Positions 42,659 to 51,523 of a stretch of DNA of 64,000 nt are shown here, one piece after another. The notes under the pieces are model-generated. The model had not been told where the DNA came from, did not search any database, and worked only from the letters and a program-made list of their open reading frames with translations. Each line of letters begins with the position of its first letter. Within the stretch, counting starts at the first letter, position 1. The DNA is from Maccoyibacter sp900556645 (GTDB taxonomy: Bacteria; Bacillota; Clostridia; Lachnospirales; Lachnospiraceae), in NCBI GenBank assembly GCA_958349535.1, contig CATWDJ010000010.1, positions 1 through 64,000 of the forward strand. The letters are read 5' to 3'. A program made the position numbers and the translations under genes.

Positions 42659-43465
42659 TTATAAATCGGAAAGCAACATCAATGCATTGGAAGAAGCAAT
42701 ACAATCGAAATGCTCTTCAAAATATGCTGCCGTAGCCTCAGTATATTTTTCTGAATAAGAATATTCAGAAAGAATATTGCAGACCTTGTTGAAATCCTCC
42801 GGGGTGTGATGGCCCTTGTGGATTACCAGATAAAACTTTTTGGTTGTCGGGTTTTTATATAAGTCATTCTCTTCATGGTAGAAACCACGAAGCACATGGG
42901 CTAATCTGGTAACGTCATCTAAACTCTGGAAAACAAATAATTTGGTCAAATCTGTCAGGACATCCACAGAATCCTTAGATTCCGGTTTGTCATTCGCCTC
43001 CTCTTTGGAAGAAAAGGTTGCTTCCAAAGGAACAAAATCGGAAACCTGTTTCAGTTCTGCTTCTGTTTTCTGGCGTTCCTCGCGGATTCTCTTAAAAAGA
43101 CCTAATACATCGTCGGCACCTTCTGAAGAGACCGCAGAAGAATCCTCCTGTCCATAAGATTCAAAATCACTCTCATCTCCATCTGAAAATTTAGAAAAAC
43201 GAGTATCAATTTCTTCCGGATATTCCACTTTTGTAATAATTAAAATGATAGTATCCGCAGATAACGGAATAGCCTCAATCATCAATGGAATATCTTCTGC
43301 CTCGAAACCAAATTCATAAGCAGCCTGTTGCATCATATCCCGGAAAAGAATCTTTGCTTTTTCGGTTCCATAAGCAAGTTCGCTTAATTTTAATTGGCGG
43401 TCTGCCAAATCTTCTTTTGTTAAAGTGCAGCGAATCTGGTTGTCATTTACTTTCTCTATTTTCAT
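42659..43465 (-). CDS. mecA: Adaptor protein MecA
   Basis: A 268-residue ClpC adaptor. The N-terminal substrate-binding part starts MKIEKVNDNQIRCTLTKEDLADRQLKLSELAYGTEKAK, which matches MecA well. A variable acidic linker (about 95-150, rich in Asp, Ser and Glu) leads to the C-terminal ClpC-binding domain (LFVFQSLDDVTRLAHVL, then YLVIHKGHHTPEDFNKVCNILSEY). In Bacillus it targets ComK and others to ClpCP. It has its own transcription unit. Confidence 0.92.
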   Translation of the reverse strand: MKIEKVNDNQIRCTLTKEDLADRQLKLSELAYGTEKAKILFRDMMQQAAYEFGFEAEDIPLMIEAIPLSADTIILIITKVEYPEEIDTRFSKFSDGDESDFESYGQEDSSAVSSEGADDVLGLFKRIREERQKTEAELKQVSDFVPLEATFSSKEEANDKPESKDSVDVLTDLTKLFVFQSLDDVTRLAHVLRGFYHEENDLYKNPTTKKFYLVIHKGHHTPEDFNKVCNILSEYSYSEKYTEATAAYFEEHFDCIASSNALMLLSDL

Positions 43466-44059
43466 AAAATCACTTCCTTTTCGAGAAAATCAAGTAATTG
43501 CACTCTTTTGGTACTATTATTATAATCAAATCTTCTTCATATGTAAATGTAATTTTAAGGAAAAGAAAATATTAAAAAAGTATAAAGTCCCTAAAAAATG
43601 GAAAAATAACTTGTCACAGGAGAAACTCTATGATATAAAAGGATATGAGATAGCTTTCTCTAAAATTCTTAAATAGGCAGACATTCAAAGATTACGGAAT
43701 ATTCAGATACTGACGGTCGGATTCGGACATATTCGTCAGAAGTCGTAATCAAATCTCAGGGTAACGGTTATTTTACCCATCGAAATAATTTCCAGATAAA
43801 AACAAGAGAACAATGAAGAAAATTAAGGAAAATTTTATATTTTTGCGGAAAGATATCTCTGAAATTTTATAAAAAGGAGGGTAGAAAAAGGGGGACTGTT
43901 TTCCTGCAGGAAAGGGAAATGGTGTATTGGGATAGAAAAGATAAGAAAAAAGAAACATCCGGTACTGCATGAAAGCAGGACTCCGCAATATGTATTGTAT
44001 TTTAATATATCACAGTTACTATGTGCGAAAACCTTTGAAATGGGGAAGAGAGGAATGAA
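43466..44059. other. Intergenic stretch without a supported gene
   Basis: 594 bases. A stem CTGACG...CGTCAG is visible around 43708-43738. An open stretch without a start codon reads from about 43890 into 44063, following an AAGGAGG at about 43873 that has no start codon at a proper distance. This could be the remains of a gene or a leader. I see no tRNA, riboswitch or known repeat. Confidence 0.4.
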
Positions 44060-44272
44060 ATGATACCAAAGAAGGAAAGTATCCGGTTGTTTATGGAGCT
44101 GCAGACATTGGAAGAGCGTGGCATCGGAATCTGGATGGAAGGTCATATCAGCAGTCCCGGAGCGGTAACACAGGCTCTGTCTGTCAGTGAAGAGTCTGCC
44201 TATATGCGAGATTACATTTTTGAGGAGGGGGTGTTGAAGAAAGTACAATTTGACAAAGTAAAAAACACATGA
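44060..44272 (+). CDS. Small hypothetical protein
   Basis: A 70-residue soluble protein (MIPKKESIRLFMELQTLEERGIGIWMEG...). AGAGGA at about 44049-44054 can serve as ribosome site. The sequence is mildly acidic with helices predicted in LFMELQTLEE and SVSEESAYMRDYIFEEG. I recognise no family. A terminator follows after 30 bases, which supports a real transcription unit. Confidence 0.55.
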   Translation: MIPKKESIRLFMELQTLEERGIGIWMEGHISSPGAVTQALSVSEESAYMRDYIFEEGVLKKVQFDKVKNT

Positions 44273-44302
44273 TAAATATGGAAAAGATTCCATACGTTTG
44301 AG

Positions 44303-44333
44303 AACAGGGCTGCCTTTTGCAGCCCTTGTTTTA
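44303..44333 (+). terminator. Terminator after the small hypothetical gene
   Basis: AACAGGGCTGC-CTTTT-GCAGCCCTTGTTTT, an 8-bp GC-rich stem ending in T residues. Confidence 0.85.
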
Positions 44334-44382
44334 GCAGGGGGGTATATGCTATAATAGGTGCAATATCATAAGGAGGTAACAC

Positions 44383-46083
44383 ATGAAGAAAAAAGCATCG
44401 CCAATCCTTGCAGTATTGCTCCTGATAGTGGTAGTGGTGCTGATGTTGGCGGGAAAGACAGTTATACAAAAATATACTCCCTCCAAGGAAAAGGCGGATT
44501 TAAAAGAATACTATCAATTAACAGAGGCAGGAGACACGGCAGTCATCGTAGATGCCCAGAAACAGGACACTACAGCAAAATTAGTGGCCGGTAAGATATA
44601 TGTGGAATATCATTTCTTACATGATGTGCTGAATGAGCGTTTTTACTGGGATGCCAACGAAAACAGGCTGCTTTACACCACTCCTTCCGAAATTACATCG
44701 GTGGCGGCTGGAAGCAGTGACTACTATGTTGCAAAAGAGAAAAAATCAGAAACCTATACCATTGTCTATGCAGATGCGGACCGGGCCTATGTGGCTTTGG
44801 ATTTTGTAAAGAAATATACCAACATCAGCTATGAGATGTTTGAAGAGCCGAATCGTATCATGATTACAAAAACATGGGGAAATATCGATACGGCACAGGT
44901 AAAAAAAGAAGCAGAAATCCGAATCAAAGGCGGAATAAAAAGTCCGATTTTAAAAACAGTTCAAAAGGGTGATACCGTCAGGGTAGTGGAACAGGACAAG
45001 AAATGGTCTAAGGTTTGTACGGAAGACGGATACATCGGATATATCAAAAATAACAGCTTGGGGAAAATAGAGCAGAAGAAGCTGACCAGCGATTTCAAAG
45101 AGCCGGAATACAGCCATCTGCTGCGGGACGGAAAGATTAACATGGCATGGCATCAGGTAACCACAAAGCAGGCAAACAGTTCTCTGGCAGAGGTGTTGTC
45201 CAATACCAAAGGTGTCAATGTGATTTCACCGACTTGGTTTTATCTCAATGACAACCAGGGAGGAATTGCTTCTCTGGCAAGCAGTGATTATGTGACTTAT
45301 GCACACCAGCACAATGTAGAAGTATGGGCATTGGTCAGCAATCTGGAAAATGGGGATGTGGATACCACACAGGTACTGACCCATACATCTTCCAGAGAGA
45401 ATCTGACCAACAACCTGATTTCCATGGCAATCCAATATGACTTAGATGGTATCAATGTAGATTTTGAAACCTTGAGTACAGAAGCGAGAGAAAGCTATGT
45501 ACAGTTTATCCGTGAGCTGTCCATCAAGTGTAAGAATAACGGCATTGTATTATCGGTAGATAATTATGTACCATCCAGCTATACGGCATTTTATGACCGG
45601 AAAGAGCAGGCGTGTTTTGCTGACTACATTGTTATCATGGGCTATGATGAACATTACAAAGGTTCTGAAGAAGCCGGCTCTGTTTCTTCCATTGATTTTG
45701 TTACCAATGGAATCAAAGATTCCTTAAAAGAGGTTCCAGCGGAACAGGTAATTTTGGGAATGCCACTCTATACCAGACTCTGGTCTGAGACAGCAGGAGA
45801 GGACGGAAAAGTAACCGTATCCTCCGAGGTTGTGAACATGAAAGCACAGCAGACTATCATTGACAACAGTGGTGCAGTTCCGAAATGGTTGGACAAAGAA
45901 CAGCAAAATTATATTGAATATACACAAGATGGTGTTACCTATAAAATGTGGATGGAAGACGAGAAGTCTTTGGAACAGAAATTAAAGGCTGCAAAGAAAA
46001 ATAAACTTGCCGGAACTTCTGTCTGGAAGCTGGGCATGGAACCGTCATCCATCTGGGATACCATTATTAAATATGTAAATTAG
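44383..46083 (+). CDS. Glycoside hydrolase family 18 protein with SH3 domain
   Basis: A 566-residue membrane-anchored or secreted protein. A hydrophobic helix spans about residues 8-28. A stalk region (about 45-175) resembles copper-amine-oxidase N-terminal domains, and an SH3-like segment (about 178-225: VQKGDTVRVVEQDKKWSKVCTEDGYIGYIK) follows. The GH18 barrel occupies about 240-560. Its catalytic motif DGxxxDxE is seen as DGINVDFE near residue 354, with GMPLYTRLW and WKLGMEPSSIW later. Related YaaH/YdhD-type enzymes act on spore or vegetative peptidoglycan. AAGGAGG precedes the ATG. Confidence 0.92.
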   Translation: MKKKASPILAVLLLIVVVVLMLAGKTVIQKYTPSKEKADLKEYYQLTEAGDTAVIVDAQKQDTTAKLVAGKIYVEYHFLHDVLNERFYWDANENRLLYTTPSEITSVAAGSSDYYVAKEKKSETYTIVYADADRAYVALDFVKKYTNISYEMFEEPNRIMITKTWGNIDTAQVKKEAEIRIKGGIKSPILKTVQKGDTVRVVEQDKKWSKVCTEDGYIGYIKNNSLGKIEQKKLTSDFKEPEYSHLLRDGKINMAWHQVTTKQANSSLAEVLSNTKGVNVISPTWFYLNDNQGGIASLASSDYVTYAHQHNVEVWALVSNLENGDVDTTQVLTHTSSRENLTNNLISMAIQYDLDGINVDFETLSTEARESYVQFIRELSIKCKNNGIVLSVDNYVPSSYTAFYDRKEQACFADYIVIMGYDEHYKGSEEAGSVSSIDFVTNGIKDSLKEVPAEQVILGMPLYTRLWSETAGEDGKVTVSSEVVNMKAQQTIIDNSGAVPKWLDKEQQNYIEYTQDGVTYKMWMEDEKSLEQKLKAAKKNKLAGTSVWKLGMEPSSIWDTIIKYVN

Positions 46084-46096
46084 TACAGGAATTGCA

Positions 46097-46123
46097 GGGC
46101 GTACCGAAGGGTACGCTCTTTTT
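46097..46123 (+). terminator. Terminator after the GH18 gene
   Basis: GGGCGTACC-GAAG-GGTACGCTC followed by five T. Confidence 0.92.
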
Positions 46124-46200
46124 CTATCAAAAAGCTTACAGTTCTAAGAAAATAATTTTTTTCATAAAATACAACAAGTCTGAGGTATCAGGGGAAATAT

Positions 46201-46890
46201 GTGAAGAAAAGAATAGAAGTGATTATGGGAGTAGTCCTGCTGGTGGCAGCAGGATTTTTAGCAAAACGGGGAGCTATCTATGTACAGCAGAGTAAAGTGG
46301 GGGAGGAAAAAACCTGTATTGTAATAGATGCAGGTCATGGAGGAACCGACCCGGGAAAAATAGGAATTAACGGAAAAAAGGAAAAAGACATAAATCTCCA
46401 AATCGCAAAGGAATTAAAAAAGAAATTGGAAAAAGAAGGCATAGAGGTGGTAATGACCCGGGAAAGCGATGAGGGGCTTTATAACAGCAGCTCCAGAAAC
46501 AAAAAAGTGGATGATATGAAAAAGCGGTGTAAAATCATTGATGAGGCGAAGCCGGTGTTTACCATTAGTATTCATCAGAACAGCTATCCCGAGGAGTATG
46601 TAAAAGGAGCACAGGTCTTCTATTATGGACAATCTCAGGAGGGAAAAGAATTAGCGGAAATTTTACAGGAAATCATGGTGCAGCAACTGGATAAAGAGAA
46701 CCACAGAACGGCAAAAGCAAATGAAAGCTATTATCTTTTGAAGAAGACGGAATCTCCCACTGTTATTGTGGAATGCGGTTTTTTAAGCAACAGCGAGGAG
46801 GCAAAATTATTGGCGGATAAGGACTACCAGAAAAAGGTAGCAGAGTCAATACATACAGGAATCAAAAAGTATTTAAAGGAAGAGAAGTAA
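46201..46890 (+). CDS. cwlD: N-acetylmuramoyl-L-alanine amidase, CwlD-like
   Basis: A 229-residue Amidase_3 enzyme with an N-terminal membrane helix (about 5-23). The zinc motifs are VIDAGHGGTDPG, EKDINLQIA (Glu ligand), ISIHQNSY and the catalytic Glu in IVECGFLSN. In Bacillus, CwlD starts muramic-delta-lactam formation in spore cortex, and this gene has the same size and anchor. The start is GTG at 46201, preceded by AGGGGAAA. The gene sits near other cell-wall genes. Confidence 0.88.
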   Translation: MKKRIEVIMGVVLLVAAGFLAKRGAIYVQQSKVGEEKTCIVIDAGHGGTDPGKIGINGKKEKDINLQIAKELKKKLEKEGIEVVMTRESDEGLYNSSSRNKKVDDMKKRCKIIDEAKPVFTISIHQNSYPEEYVKGAQVFYYGQSQEGKELAEILQEIMVQQLDKENHRTAKANESYYLLKKTESPTVIVECGFLSNSEEAKLLADKDYQKKVAESIHTGIKKYLKEEK

Positions 46891-46937
46891 ATGTTTACCT
46901 AGTTGCGATATTTCCATAACATGATATAATAGAAGTC

Positions 46938-48476
46938 ATGGAAACAGAAATATTAAAGATAGACAGTAATCAGATAGATAAAGAAAATATTCGGCGGGCA
47001 GCCGAGCTTATAAGAGAAGGAGAATTGGTGGCATTTCCCACAGAAACAGTTTATGGATTGGGGGCGGATGCCATGAATCCTGCTGCAGCAAAACGGATCT
47101 ATGAGGCAAAGGGGAGACCATCGGATAATCCGCTAATTGTCCATGTGTCTCAGGCAAGGGATTTGGAGAAGCTGACAGCCAGAGTGCCGGGAAAAGCGGT
47201 AAAGCTGGCAGGAGCTTTCTGGCCGGGACCTTTAACTATGATTTTAGAAAAAAACGAAAAGGTTCCCTATGAGACAACCGGAGGATTGGATACGGTGGCC
47301 ATCCGTATGCCGAATCATCCCGTGGCATTGGCGTTAATAGAAGAGAGCGGGACCTATATTGCGGCACCTAGTGCCAATGCATCAGGAAGACCCAGCCCTA
47401 CCACGGCGGAACATGTGGCAGAGGATTTGTCCGGCAAAATACCAATGATTTTGGACGGCGGAAGTGTTTCAGTTGGAATCGAATCCACCATCATTGATTT
47501 GACAGAAGAGATACCGATGATTCTGCGTCCCGGATATATTACAAAATCCATGCTAGAGGAAGTCATCGGAACGGTGGAGATGGATCCGGGAATCATTGCA
47601 GCGGACTCTGATCAGAAACCAAAGGCACCGGGGATGAAATACAGGCATTATGCACCCAAGGCAGATTTAAAACTGGTGGACGGAGACAGACATTCTGTAA
47701 CCAGGAAGATTCGTGAGATGACGCAGGAAGCGATACAGCAGGGGAAAAAGGTAGGTATCATTGCCACGGATGAAACTGCTGGAAAATATCTGGCTGGAAA
47801 TGTTCTGAGCATTGGAAGCAGGACGGATGAGGATACCATAGCCAGACATCTCTACGGTATCCTGCGTAAGTTTGATGATATGGAAGTGGATGTCATCTAC
47901 TCGGAGAGTTTTGAAACACCGAGAATCGGACAGGCTATTATGAACCGTCTTTTGAAAGCGGCGGGTCATGAGATAATAGAGGTTGAGAATCGGCAAAGAG
48001 GGATGGAGACCTATAAGCGGATTATTTTTGTAGCAGACAGCGGAACCTGCCGGGCTCCTATGGCGGTCGGGATTTTAGAGGATCAGGTGTTGAGCCGTCC
48101 CATAGAGATTTTATCCAGAGGAATGGTAGTACTTTTCCCGGAACCCTTGAATCAAAAAGCCGAGGCGGTTATGATTAGTAACGGGCTGAAGACAGAAGGC
48201 TTTATGTCGGCACAATTGGTGGAGGAAGACATTACCGAGGACACCTTGATATTGACCATGAGTGAAGACAACAGGCAGAAGATACTGGAGTTATTTCCAG
48301 AGATAAACGAAGAGAGCGTACAAGTACTCACAACACTGGTGGGAGATGAGTTGGAGATTTTGGACCCATACGGAGGAAATCTTCAGGCATACGGACTCTG
48401 TTATGAGACCTTAAACAAATCTATAAAAAAACTTGTGAAAATACTAAATGAAGGAGAAAAGACATGTCAAAAGTAA
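46938..48476 (+). CDS. L-threonylcarbamoyladenylate synthase fused to a pseudo-phosphatase domain
   Basis: A 512-residue fusion. Residues 1-210 are the Sua5/YrdC synthase, with FPTETVYGLGADA, KGRPSDNPLIVH, APSANASGRPSPT and IESTIIDL. Residues 210-350 form the Sua5 C-terminal domain (APGMKYRHYAPKADL). Residues 358-512 align with low-molecular-weight protein tyrosine phosphatases, but the loop reads FVADSGTCRAPMA where active enzymes read VCTGNTCRSPMA. The nucleophile Cys is Ala366. The later DPYGG motif is kept. The synthase makes TC-AMP for tRNA t6A. The phosphatase domain is probably inactive. Confidence 0.9.
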   Translation: METEILKIDSNQIDKENIRRAAELIREGELVAFPTETVYGLGADAMNPAAAKRIYEAKGRPSDNPLIVHVSQARDLEKLTARVPGKAVKLAGAFWPGPLTMILEKNEKVPYETTGGLDTVAIRMPNHPVALALIEESGTYIAAPSANASGRPSPTTAEHVAEDLSGKIPMILDGGSVSVGIESTIIDLTEEIPMILRPGYITKSMLEEVIGTVEMDPGIIAADSDQKPKAPGMKYRHYAPKADLKLVDGDRHSVTRKIREMTQEAIQQGKKVGIIATDETAGKYLAGNVLSIGSRTDEDTIARHLYGILRKFDDMEVDVIYSESFETPRIGQAIMNRLLKAAGHEIIEVENRQRGMETYKRIIFVADSGTCRAPMAVGILEDQVLSRPIEILSRGMVVLFPEPLNQKAEAVMISNGLKTEGFMSAQLVEEDITEDTLILTMSEDNRQKILELFPEINEESVQVLTTLVGDELEILDPYGGNLQAYGLCYETLNKSIKKLVKILNEGEKTCQK

Positions 48477-49093
48477 CGATTATGGATCATCCGTTGATTC
48501 AGCACAAAATCAGTTGGATTCGGAGGGAGGATACGGGTTCTAAGGATTTCAGAACTCTGATTAGCGAGATAGCTATGCTGATGTGCTACGAGGCAACCAG
48601 AGATTTGGAGCTTGCAGATGTGGAGATTCAGACACCGATTTGCAAGACCACGGCAAAGGAACTGAAAGGAAAGAAGCTGGCAGTAGTTCCGATTCTGAGA
48701 GCAGGATTGGGTATGGTAGACGGAATGCTGGCTATGATACCGTCTGCAAAGGTAGGACATATCGGACTGTACCGTAACGAGGAGACCTTAGAGCCGGTAG
48801 AGTACTATTGTAAGCTGCCAAAGGATTGCAGTGAGAGAGAGGTTTTCGTGGTGGACCCAATGCTGGCAACGGGAGGTTCTTCTGTGGCGGCAATCCAGAT
48901 GCTGAAGGATAAGGGTGTAAAACACATTCATTTTATGTGCATTATTGCGGCTCCGGAAGGAATCAAGCGGATGCAGGAGGCACACCCGGATGTGGATATC
49001 TATGTGGGGGCACAGGATGACCATCTGAATGAGAACGGTTATATTGTTCCGGGTCTGGGGGATGCCGGAGATCGTATTTTTGGTACAAAATAA
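48464..49093 (+). CDS. upp: Uracil phosphoribosyltransferase
   Basis: Salvage enzyme making UMP from uracil and PRPP. It is 209 residues. HPLIQHKISWIRREDTGSKDFR, VPILRAGLGMVDGML, VDPMLATGGSSVAAI (PRPP loop) and the C-terminal GLGDAGDRIFGTK are all standard. It overlaps the Sua5 fusion by 13 bases, suggesting coupling, and has a terminator after it. Confidence 0.97.
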   Translation: MSKVTIMDHPLIQHKISWIRREDTGSKDFRTLISEIAMLMCYEATRDLELADVEIQTPICKTTAKELKGKKLAVVPILRAGLGMVDGMLAMIPSAKVGHIGLYRNEETLEPVEYYCKLPKDCSEREVFVVDPMLATGGSSVAAIQMLKDKGVKHIHFMCIIAAPEGIKRMQEAHPDVDIYVGAQDDHLNENGYIVPGLGDAGDRIFGTK

Positions 49094-49096
49094 ATT

Positions 49097-49126
49097 ACGG
49101 ATTGTCATTTTGGCAATCCGTTCTTT
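49097..49126 (+). terminator. Terminator after upp
   Basis: ACGGATTG-TCATTTTGG-CAATCCGT followed by TCTTT. Confidence 0.75.
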
Positions 49127-49181
49127 GCATTTACATAATTGGAGAAGGTTTTTGAAATTTTTTGTCAGGGAGGGAATACAT

Positions 49182-49667
49182 ATGAGCGATAAAAGGCAGG
49201 ATTACATCAGTTGGGATGAATATTTCATGGGAGTGGCAATGCTTTCGGGAATGAGATCCAAAGACCCGAATACACAGGTGGGAGCGTGTATCGTAAGCCC
49301 GGACCATAAGATTTTGTCCATGGGCTATAACGGATTTCCTACCGGATGCTCTGATGACGAGTTTCCGTGGGCAAGGGAAGGAGAACCGTTGGACAACAAA
49401 TATTTTTATACGACCCACAGTGAATTAAATGCAATTTTGAATTATCGTGGCGGAAGTCTGGAAGGTTCTATTTTGTATGTGTCGCTGTTTCCTTGTAACG
49501 AATGTGCAAAAGCTATCATACAATCAGGTATAAAAACGGTAATATATGATGATGATAAGTATAAGAATACGCCGGGAGTCATTGCATCCAAAAGAATGTT
49601 GAAGGCCGCAGGCGTTGAATTTCGCAAGTATCAGCACACGGAACGGGAAATCAAAATAAAATTATAA
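49182..49667 (+). CDS. dCMP/cytidine deaminase family protein (ComEB-like)
   Basis: A zinc deaminase of 161 residues, probably dCMP to dUMP. The zinc site is HSELNAI and PCNECAKAI (HxE and PCxxC). The N-terminus SWDEYFMGVAMLSGMRSKDPNTQVGACIVSP is typical of deoxycytidylate deaminase. The ATG at 49182 follows GGGAGGG; longer in-frame reading upstream overlaps the upp end and has no ribosome site. It lies 14 bases or more after the upp terminator. Confidence 0.9.
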   Translation: MSDKRQDYISWDEYFMGVAMLSGMRSKDPNTQVGACIVSPDHKILSMGYNGFPTGCSDDEFPWAREGEPLDNKYFYTTHSELNAILNYRGGSLEGSILYVSLFPCNECAKAIIQSGIKTVIYDDDKYKNTPGVIASKRMLKAAGVEFRKYQHTEREIKIKL

Positions 49668-49718
49668 AAAAGACAACTTCCTTATTCTGTCCAAAGTTTA
49701 TAAAATTGTGGAATCTTG

Positions 49719-49746
49719 TGGACAAACGGACAGAAAGTGGTATAAA
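49719..49746 (+). promoter_or_regulatory. Putative promoter of the ATP synthase operon
   Basis: TGGACA (49719-49724), 16 bases, TATAAA (49741-49746), about 50 bases before atpZ. Confidence 0.45.
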
Positions 49747-49793
49747 ATAGTCCTATATAATTTTTTGTTGTTAACGACAGAAAGGAGCTATGT

Positions 49794-50036
49794 GTGAAAT
49801 ACAAAAAAAGCGTTTATCAGTCCTTTGTACTGATTACACAGTTTGGTATTAACATGATAGTTCCTATTTTTTTGTGTACTGCATTGGGAGTTTTTCTGGA
49901 CAAAAAGCTGGAGCTATCGTTTCTTACGATTGTGCTCTTTTTCGTAGGTGCCCTGGCAGGATTCCGAAACTGTTATATCATGGCAAAAAAAATATATGAA
50001 AGTGATGATAAAAAGCATGATAAGAAGACTCAATAG
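49794..50036 (+). CDS. atpZ: AtpZ/AtpI-family small subunit
   Basis: An 80-residue protein with two membrane helices (about 11-33 and 42-62) and a charged tail. TQFGINMIVPIFLCTALGVFLDKKL is typical of AtpZ, which often heads F-type ATP synthase operons and may aid ion uptake or assembly. The start is GTG at 49794 with AAAGGAG upstream; the family call fits its first position in the atp operon. Confidence 0.82.
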   Translation: MKYKKSVYQSFVLITQFGINMIVPIFLCTALGVFLDKKLELSFLTIVLFFVGALAGFRNCYIMAKKIYESDDKKHDKKTQ

Positions 50037-50442
50037 TGCACTTCCGGCACTGTTGCTGGGAATATTGATATACGGAGTGATTGTGGAGCTGGCAGGTGTC
50101 TGGTTCGTGGAGGATAAGCTTCGTTATAGTACCGGACTTTGGATTGGAATCGCATTGGCATGCGGAATGGCAATTCATATGGCGGTGGTAATTGAGGATG
50201 CGGTGGCACTTCAGGGAGAAAACGGGGCAAAAAATAAAGTTATTTTACAGTCGCTGCTGCGATATATTGTAGTTGTGGCGGTGTTCTTTGTAACAGCGAA
50301 GTTCCGGCTAGGTAATTTTATCATGGCTTTTATAGGCGTTTTGGGATTAAAGGCAGCAGCTTATATGCAGCCTTTCATTCATAAAGTACTGTATCCTAAA
50401 GAAGGGAAAGACCAGAGGTCTTCGGACAGTACAGAGTTATAA
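49996..50442 (+). CDS. atpI: ATP synthase AtpI-like membrane protein
   Basis: About 148 residues with four hydrophobic helices (about 17-38, 44-64, 84-104 and 107-127). It matches the AtpI-like family in position and size and may assist c-ring assembly. The gene overlaps atpZ. Start codons at 49996, 50005 and 50017 are all in frame and none has a good ribosome site, so 49996 is only one option; translation probably depends on coupling to atpZ. Confidence 0.7.
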   Translation: MKVMIKSMIRRLNSALPALLLGILIYGVIVELAGVWFVEDKLRYSTGLWIGIALACGMAIHMAVVIEDAVALQGENGAKNKVILQSLLRYIVVVAVFFVTAKFRLGNFIMAFIGVLGLKAAAYMQPFIHKVLYPKEGKDQRSSDSTEL

Positions 50443-50472
50443 TTAATGATGAGGGATGAAGGAGGTGAAATT

Positions 50473-51195
50473 GTGGATAACGCAATTTTGATGGCATCCA
50501 GTGCAGAAGACATAGACTTTATGATTCATGGGATTTTTTCTTATGAAATCTTCGGTCATACTGTGTGGATTACCACAACACATGTGTGCATATTGATTGT
50601 CATGCTGACTCTTTTAGTGTTTGCATTTGCAGTGAATCGAAAAATGAAGCATGCAACAGATGTACCGGATACCTTTCAGAATATTGCAGAATTGATAGTA
50701 GAAAAATTAGATGGCGTAGTAGAGGGCGTTATGGGAAAGAATTCCAAGAAGTTCAAAAACTACATCAGTACAATTTTTATCTTTATATTGTTCAGCAATA
50801 TTTCCGGTTTGCTGGGGTTAAGACCACCGACAGCAGATTACGGAACCACTCTGGCATTGGCATTAATCACGTTCTCCATGATAACGTTCTGTAAATTTAA
50901 ATATCAGAAGGTTTCCGGAGTACTGAAGGGATTATGTGATCCGTGGCCGATTTGGGCACCGATTAACATTATCGGAGATTTAGCCGTACCGGTATCCTTA
51001 TCATTACGTTTGTTCGCAAACGTATTGTCAGGAACTGTAATTATGGCATTGGTTTACGGGCTGCTTTCTAAGATTGCAGTTGTCTGGCCGGCAGCATTAC
51101 ACGTTTACTTTGACTTGTTCTCAGGAGCAATTCAGACCTATGTATTCTGTATGTTGACAATGACCTATGTAAATCAGGCAATGGAGACAGAATAA
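50473..51195 (+). CDS. atpB: ATP synthase F0 subunit a
   Basis: Membrane stator subunit that forms the ion half-channels. I chose GTG at 50473 because AAGGAGGTGA lies 5-14 bases before it; an ATG at 50446 gives 9 extra residues. The conserved Arg is in SLSLRLFANVLSG near residue 177 and contacts the c-ring. NISGLLGLRPPTADYGTTLALALI and QTYVFCMLTMTYV are typical. About six membrane helices. Confidence 0.93.
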   Translation: MDNAILMASSAEDIDFMIHGIFSYEIFGHTVWITTTHVCILIVMLTLLVFAFAVNRKMKHATDVPDTFQNIAELIVEKLDGVVEGVMGKNSKKFKNYISTIFIFILFSNISGLLGLRPPTADYGTTLALALITFSMITFCKFKYQKVSGVLKGLCDPWPIWAPINIIGDLAVPVSLSLRLFANVLSGTVIMALVYGLLSKIAVVWPAALHVYFDLFSGAIQTYVFCMLTMTYVNQAMETE

Positions 51196-51218
51196 TTATT
51201 ATTTAGGAGGATTATATT

Positions 51219-51476
51219 ATGAATATTTCAGGAAATGATTTAATTTTAGCATGTTCAGCAATTGGTGCAGGTTTAGCAGTTATCGCCGGTATCGGACCTG
51301 GTATCGGACAGGGTATCGCAGCAGGTCATGCGGCATCCGCAGTAGGTAGAAATCCGGGTGCAAAATCCGACATTACCTCTACCATGTTATTAGGACAGGC
51401 GGTAGCAGAGACCACAGGTCTTTATGGTTTGTTAGTAGCTATGCTCTTACTTTTCGTTAAACCGTTAGCAAAATAA
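51219..51476 (+). CDS. atpE: ATP synthase F0 subunit c (Na+-type signature)
   Basis: An 85-residue proteolipid with two helices. The ion site shows Gln31 in GPGIGQG and Glu64, Thr65, Thr66 and Tyr69 in AVAETTGLYGLL. These are the positions of Gln32, Glu65, Ser66, Thr67 and Tyr70 in the Na+-coupled ring of Ilyobacter tartaricus, with Ser replaced by Thr. I infer sodium coupling, which fits an anaerobe. AGGAGG precedes the ATG. Confidence 0.95.
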   Translation: MNISGNDLILACSAIGAGLAVIAGIGPGIGQGIAAGHAASAVGRNPGAKSDITSTMLLGQAVAETTGLYGLLVAMLLLFVKPLAK

Positions 51477-51523
51477 GAAAAGATTTTTAGAAATGAAACG
51501 GAAAGGAGGCATACTTCTAAGCT

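Noticed and set aside
43425..43676. 83-codon plus-strand frame starting inside mecA
   Set aside because: It begins inside the antisense of mecA and has no ribosome site or protein-like composition.
43890..44063. Open frame without start codon leading into the 70-codon gene
   Set aside because: No ATG, GTG or TTG is found at a suitable distance from the ribosome site. No recognisable protein similarity. Kept only as an observation on the intergenic region.
49029..49181. N-terminal extension of the dCMP deaminase into upp
   Set aside because: It crosses the upp terminator. ATG 49182 has a GGGAGGG site and fits the family start.
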